Shown one piece after another: positions 19,908-23,851 of a stretch of DNA of 23,851 nucleotides (its first letter is position 1; each line of letters begins with the position of its first letter). This DNA comes from Chara braunii (Eukaryota; Streptophyta; Charophyceae; Charales; Characeae). The position numbers and the translations under genes were made by a program. Under the pieces are notes generated by a model that saw only the letters and a program-made list of their open reading frames with translations, was not told the origin of the DNA and made no database searches. The stretch lies in contig BFEA01001077.1 in NCBI GenBank assembly GCA_003427395.1, positions 188,890 to 212,740 of the forward strand. The letters are read 5' to 3'.

Positions 19908-21270
19908 CTAGTGATCCCAGCAACCAGAATACTTTCGTGAAAAGTTCGTAAGAGCCGAATCAAAGAAACAGTCGGGGTAGCCCCTCAACCACAGTTCATG
20001 CTTGAAGGTCAACAAAAAACCAATTTCGGTGTCCGGTACGGAAGAGAAGGTACGAGCACGATGAAGAAAAGAAATGATGGTAGCCAGCTTTTGCTGACAA
20101 CTAGAATAGGAGTTGTAATCTTGAATTGATTGGAAGACCAACCCATGTTCGAGAATACCACGTTGGGTCTTGTGTGTGGCGAAACAAACCACCTGATCGG
20201 AAAATACTTTAACCACGCAACCAATATAGTCCCAACAATTCCCGATGTTAGTTTGTTACAGAACGAGATTTGAATCATAGCACCCTTGGAAATGAGAGAT
20301 GATGGATTGTGCCCGTTCACAAGCAGATGGTGAAGACGAACTGAATTTGACAAAGATCGAGACATTGTCAACGACACAAAACCCAAAGCCCAACTTACGA
20401 TCCGCGCCTAGGGAAGACAAAAAACAGAACTCGTTGTATGCACAGAGTAAACAAGTAAGCGTGGGGCTGGTCGTTTTTCACATCGGAATTCCCACAGCCT
20501 GTTTCAAGAGCAATCCAGCAACAACAACATAAATGTGATCCAGCTCGTAGGATATGAAATGAACAACTTCGTCAAACTTTATAAGAATCCAACCATTCTC
20601 CCCCCGCCCCTTCGTTAATCTGGCAAGCTTTCCATGTGATCGAACCAAAATATCTGAATATCCTTCGCCATACCAATAGTCAGTCACCCATCGCACGGCA
20701 GTCACAATAGAAGGATGTGGCAGATTAGATAACATTTCCTTGATATCGAACGATGCACCCAGCAACAGTTCACCAGTCTTTACACTCTTGTTGACGGATG
20801 CAATGCCAGGGACAAAGTCAGTAGTGCGTTTCAAGTTGAAGTGAAATCCGCCAGGTAATCGCCACAACATCTCGTTTAATGCATACGCCATCTTACGACT
20901 GCATCTAACCCCTCCTTCAACAAACGAAGGGCAGATAGGTCGCCAACGAGTTATATCCTTATGCTTCGGAATGCAGTAGGCATCCCCAAAATCTCCGTGC
21001 TTATCCCATTTTCCAATACGGTCAAACTTAGCAGATTCAAAGTCATTGCGGCAACCCTTCAAAACAGTTGTCTTAACACCATCTACACGAAGAAAAGCAG
21101 GATTACAGATAAACAGTTGGCACATACCATTATCGTAGACACATGGGCAGCAGACGAAAGTATCACCAAGATTATGGTCAATGGGGCAGCGAACTAAACC
21201 ATCAAGGTGAGCAAGGAGAGCCCGAATCGTATCAACCGTACAAGGCAAGGAGGAAAAGTAAGAGAGAGAT
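19908..21270 (-). pseudogene. Reverse transcriptase of the Penelope-like element, inactivated
   Basis: The frame contains KHKDITRWRPICPSF and YALNEMLWRLP (fingers), GASFDIKEMLSNLPH as motif A with the catalytic Asp codon at 20747-20745, and QAVGIPM as motif B. Immediately after GIPM comes TGA (20480-20478) where these RTs have Gly, so a one-base GGA-to-TGA change is likely. In the same frame, motif C reads VVDN (Asp 20369-20367, Asn 20366-20364) in place of an aromatic-x-Asp-Asp motif. A second in-frame stop (TAA, 20258-20256) follows NLVL. Beyond it the frame stays open through the C-terminal RT/thumb part (IGCVVKVFSD, QRGILEHGLVFQSIQDYN) to a stop at 19908. With motif C altered and two stops the enzyme cannot be functional. 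Confidence 0.85.
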
Positions 21271-21345
21271 GGAGAAGAAGAAACAAAATACGAAGAAGAA
21301 GAAGAGGAAGAAGAAGAAAAGAAGAAGAAGAGGAAGGAGAAAAGT
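21271..21345 (+). repeat. (GAA)n microsatellite inside the element's coding region
   Basis: Interrupted GAA/GAG repeats. On the element's coding strand this reads TCT/TCC and gives a Ser-rich linker in one frame and Leu or Phe in the others. The frames on the two sides differ, so a length change here probably shifted the frame. Confidence 0.85.
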
Positions 21346-21349
21346 AGGA

Positions 21350-22340
21350 AAAGGATGAGGATTCTGAAAAAGAAGCAAAGGAGACACAAGAAGCAACAGG
21401 ACCAACGGAAGATATACAACGTGATAGTGATTTGTTGTCAAGCAGAGGATGACGTGTCGGGAAACGGAGTTGTGGAATAGAATGTAAACATTCAGTGATC
21501 TGTCGTCGAAGATTACTGAGGATTGCAGACTGCGAACGCTTGACAATATTACGAGAATTAGACAGCCATTCAGGAAAGAGTTTGACCTCGCTCAAACGAA
21601 ACGCAACGTGTCCACCAATGCGGGGGAAGGACTGGTCAGAAGAGATGCAAGAGCATGCATGAGATGAAGTACGAGAGATCGAGCGGAAATTGTCCAGGAA
21701 ACTGCCGATAGTACGATTCTTTTGCCAGACGAGTCGTAACCTCCTAATAAGTATCAGTTTCCAAACGTCCTCAACATCGAGTTGTCGGATCAACTCAGCA
21801 CAGATTCTCCGGATCTCGGTTTTACAAAGCGCATTATCATACGTAATCTTCACGACCAAACGCCTGCGAATAGGGAGGTCAAACCGAGAAGAAATAGCCT
21901 TAGATAATATAAGCCAAAGTCGGAAACGCGTGCGCTTCTCCTGGAAGAACCGAATAGCAGAAAAGGACAGTACCAATTGTTCAAGACTCCAACTAGACAA
22001 CTGGCGACGTGAGGGGGGATTACTAAAGAAGTCAACAAGTAGTGGTTTGAAAGAAAGTGCTCGACAACTATAGGAAACAATAGATTGAAAGATAATAACT
22101 GAGCCTTCCTTAATGAAACTCCGAGAATAGCGAAGCAGATCCTGACCTGAGTCATAGGAAACGATAGATTTACCAAAAGATCGCTTCAACACCTTCCAAT
22201 TGTTGGTCAACAATGAGTCACCACGACATGTAACAACAATGTTGTCGACGCTATCTTTAGCGGCCGAGATGAGTATACCCAGTAGGCTAACAGAGGAGAG
22301 TCCAGTATATGAATGGAAAGTCGGCGGAGCGGAAAGTAAA
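21350..22340 (-). pseudogene. Linker region between endonuclease and RT of the Penelope-like element
   Basis: A continuous minus-strand frame runs between the two GAA microsatellites. It reads AAKDSVDNIVVTCRGDSLLT at its start, then a basic, Leu/Arg-rich section, and near its end FPRIGGHVAFRLSEV, resembling the (D/G)GHV segment found N-terminal to Penelope-type RTs. It is entered from a poly-Ser stretch encoded by the microsatellite at 22359-22395. It leaves through Ser-rich sequence at the microsatellite at 21271-21345, beyond which the reading frame changes to that of the RT. The endonuclease-proximal frame also differs from this one. Confidence 0.65.
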
Positions 22341-22398
22341 GACGACGACGACGACGACGAAGAAGAAGAAGAAGAAGAAGAAGAAGAAGAAGAAGAGG
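22341..22398 (+). repeat. (GAC)n-(GAA)n compound microsatellite inside the element's coding region
   Basis: About six GAC units (22341-22358) are followed by about twelve GAA units (to 22395). On the coding strand it encodes poly-Ser in the linker frame but Leu/Arg in the frame continuing from the endonuclease, marking a second change of frame. Confidence 0.9.
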
Positions 22399-22641
22399 GG
22401 AAAGAAGGGAAGAGGAAGAAGCGGAAGAAGTCAAAGAAGGGACCTCTCTACCACGGACAGAGCGTCGCCTACGTTCTCGTTCTCCTGATTGTCGTCGTCG
22501 AGGTTTACGTATACGTCCTCGTGAATTAAGAGAAGCACCAGATCTTCGAATGAAGACAGACTCTACCCTCAACAGATCCGTAGAAGAACAGAAACACACC
22601 AGAATAGCTACATAATGTTCAATACTGCTACGTCAAAGTCA

Positions 22642-22839
22642 TCTATACAAGCGCTCATTACGAGAACCCTTCGAAATAAGATTAGGATTGCAAGCACGGT
22701 AAACATGTTCATTCCATCGTGAATGAATATCCCGACCGGTACTACCGATGTACACGTGCCTACACCAAGGAGATACCAGAAGATACACCAAAGGTCCATC
22801 ATCACGATCACAATCAGTGCTCCAAGCTTTTAGAATACA
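22642..22839 (-). pseudogene. GIY-YIG endonuclease domain of the Penelope-like element
   Basis: The frame between in-frame stops at 22842-22840 and 22641-22639 contains LVYLLV (VYLLV encoded by 22788-22774), ten residues later VYIGST (22755-22738), and then GRDIHSRWNEH. That gives the GIY...YIG pair, the following Arg and the conserved His of the nuclease family that nicks the insertion target for Penelope elements. Just upstream in the same frame CIPWACKFS and KAWSTDC supply cysteines that could belong to a zinc-binding module. Downstream, after LYR, two stops (TGA at 22641-22639 and TGA at 22635-22633) interrupt an otherwise continuous frame that goes on through RSSIEHYVAI. They could derive from TGG and CGA by C-to-T type changes. 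The 5' end of the original coding sequence was not located. Confidence 0.8.
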
Positions 22840-23015
22840 TTAACTAAACTTGCAAGCCCATGGAATACAGTTGAAGAGAATCAGCACAATCACCACGACC
22901 TGCAGAAAAGAATTCAGTGCTCGACACCGAAGCAAAGAGACAGATGAAGAACGCAAGTGGCAACATCGTCACAAAACCGCCCATAGTTGAGCCGCGTCCG
23001 GGAGAGATCCTAAGA

Positions 23016-23420
23016 AGCTTCGGCTGGTGTGCAAATTTGTCTTCATTGTGCGGTGGCTATGTCTACTTCGATTGTGCATGTGTGTGACCGGGTACACCGG
23101 ATCACGGGAAAAACGAGTACCCGTGTTGGGATGGGGTTAAGTGCTTATCTTGGGGCTTAACTTTTACCCCGGTCCACTTTACCGTTCGTTTGAGTGTTTG
23201 CCTCCGGACAGGGAGGTCACGTGTTTGATCCTTGAACAGTGCGGACTTATAAAAAATGTATTTACAAATGCATTAGAGTCACTCCATCGACCTTGCAGTG
23301 GCTTGGGCACGATCAGGTGGTGCCACTAGCTTCGGCTGGTGTGCAAATTTGTCTTCATTGTGCGGTGGCTATGTCTACTTCGATTGTGCATGTGTGTGAC
23401 CAGGTACACCGGATCATAGG
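23016..23420 (+). repeat. 93-bp direct repeat pair enclosing a tRNA-like stretch
   Basis: AGCTTCGGCTGGTGTGCAAA... (23016-23108) recurs at 23328-23420 with only about three differences, a 312-bp period. The 219-bp interval contains, on the plus strand, a tRNA-like section at about 23178-23235: ACCGTTCGTTTGAGTG, a perfect CCTCC-GGACAG-GGAGG hairpin in anticodon-arm position, and GTTTGATCC in B-box position (23223-23231). It is too degenerate to be a working tRNA gene. The second repeat ends two bases before the right 261-bp repeat. Confidence 0.7.
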
Positions 23421-23422
23421 AT

Positions 23423-23683
23423 AAACCTACAAAATGCAATGTTTGAACGGTCGTCGAACCAAAAGCACCTGAAGTCTTAATTGTAAGGGCCCAGAAGTCG
23501 GCCAAACGAGACCGCCAGCCGAAGATTAGTAAAGGTCACAATCCAACGCTAGAAAGTCCCAGTCAGGTAGTCGGAGACTGTCAGACTCGAACCGTGAGCT
23601 ATTAGTCGAGAAAGGACAACCACAGCACCGAAGGTCAGAAGATCAAGACCCAAACGTCAGAAGATTCGAGACAGTATACCATT
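23423..23683 (-). repeat. Right copy of 261-bp direct repeat (candidate pseudo-LTR)
   Basis: Partner of 19509-19769 in the same orientation. The B-box-like sequence here is the better match, GGTTCGAGTC (complement of 23584-23593), with GTGCTGTGGTTG about 35 nt upstream. This is closer than in a true tRNA gene, so an internal polymerase III promoter or a SINE-like origin is possible but not proven. Confidence 0.85.
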
Positions 23684-23851
23684 CCACCACAAATCCACAC
23701 CACCACACTCCGAAGTACCTCTGAAATCACACTTCTGATTATTCAACTTGTCATGTATGCAAACAGCGAAACAGCAACTGGCGACATGCGCCCACACAAT
23801 ACTCAAGATATCGTAACCAGATATGAGTTCTCTTCAACTGGCTATGGCGAC

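Larger units (their letters stand above)
19509..23683 (-). mobile_element. Penelope-like retroelement with N-terminal GIY-YIG endonuclease (permuted order), decayed
   Basis: On the minus strand a GIY-YIG endonuclease (22839-22642) precedes a long linker (about 22340-21350) and a reverse transcriptase (about 21270-19908). Canonical Penelope elements have RT first and endonuclease last; the Naiad/Chlamys clade, reported in the green lineage and other eukaryotes, has the permuted order seen here. A 261-bp direct repeat flanks the coding part (19509-19769 and 23423-23683), which fits the pseudo-LTRs made when Penelope elements insert in partial tandem. The copy is dead: several in-frame stops, frame changes at two GAA microsatellites, and an altered RT motif C. 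Exact outer ends and target-site duplication were not determined, so the coordinates are those of the outer repeats. Confidence 0.8.

Overview
This is nuclear DNA of a plant-lineage eukaryote. The only intact protein gene is a plant-type sucrose synthase on the minus strand (start codon at 2990, stop at 486). It reads through without an intron, which is unusual because land-plant sucrose synthase genes are normally split into many exons. The rest is AT-richer, repeat-laden DNA with microsatellites, homopolymer tracts, ambiguous bases and decayed retroelements. A streptophyte alga such as a stonewort, or an early land plant, would fit; this placement is inference from protein character and repeat style, not a database match.

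Layout: 1-485 is the 3' flank of the sucrose synthase gene. 486-2990 is the gene. 3208-3416 is a tRNA-derived SINE with a 14-bp target-site duplication and a poly-A tail, in the same orientation as the gene and about 230 bp upstream of its start codon. 3417-8100 is mostly anonymous, with a tiny poly-A insertion flanked by a 10-bp duplication (3831-3885), a cluster of CTTGA/TCAAG foldbacks (4258-4540), a possible GC-rich minus-strand exon (4760-5130) and a G-run tract (7971-8090). 8130-10225 is a decayed minus-strand LINE: the end of the reverse transcriptase through the zf-RVT-like region. 10510-10825 holds a second foldback cluster built on CTCTTGA/TCAAGAG. 11042-11157 is a 59-bp tandem duplication, followed by an asparagine-rich open frame (11248-12015) with an internal duplication. 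12180-13191 is a degenerate repeat zone ending in a 47-bp minisatellite. 13192-19508 is largely anonymous, with a candidate poly-A retroposon (15283-15491), a 29-bp-arm foldback (17592-17706) and a long GA microsatellite (18968-19145).

The most interesting object is at 19509-23683 on the minus strand: a decayed Penelope-like retroelement in which the GIY-YIG endonuclease lies N-terminal to the reverse transcriptase. That is the reverse of the canonical Penelope order and is known for the Naiad/Chlamys clade. It has at least two in-frame stops in the RT part and two after the endonuclease, an altered catalytic motif C, two GAA microsatellites that encode Ser-rich linkers in the sense frame and coincide with changes of frame, and a 261-bp direct repeat on either side that may be its pseudo-LTR. 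The right side also carries a 93-bp direct repeat pair enclosing a tRNA-like stretch.

No operon-like cooperation is expected. The window is one metabolic gene embedded in a retroelement graveyard, with a SINE inserted into the probable promoter of that gene.
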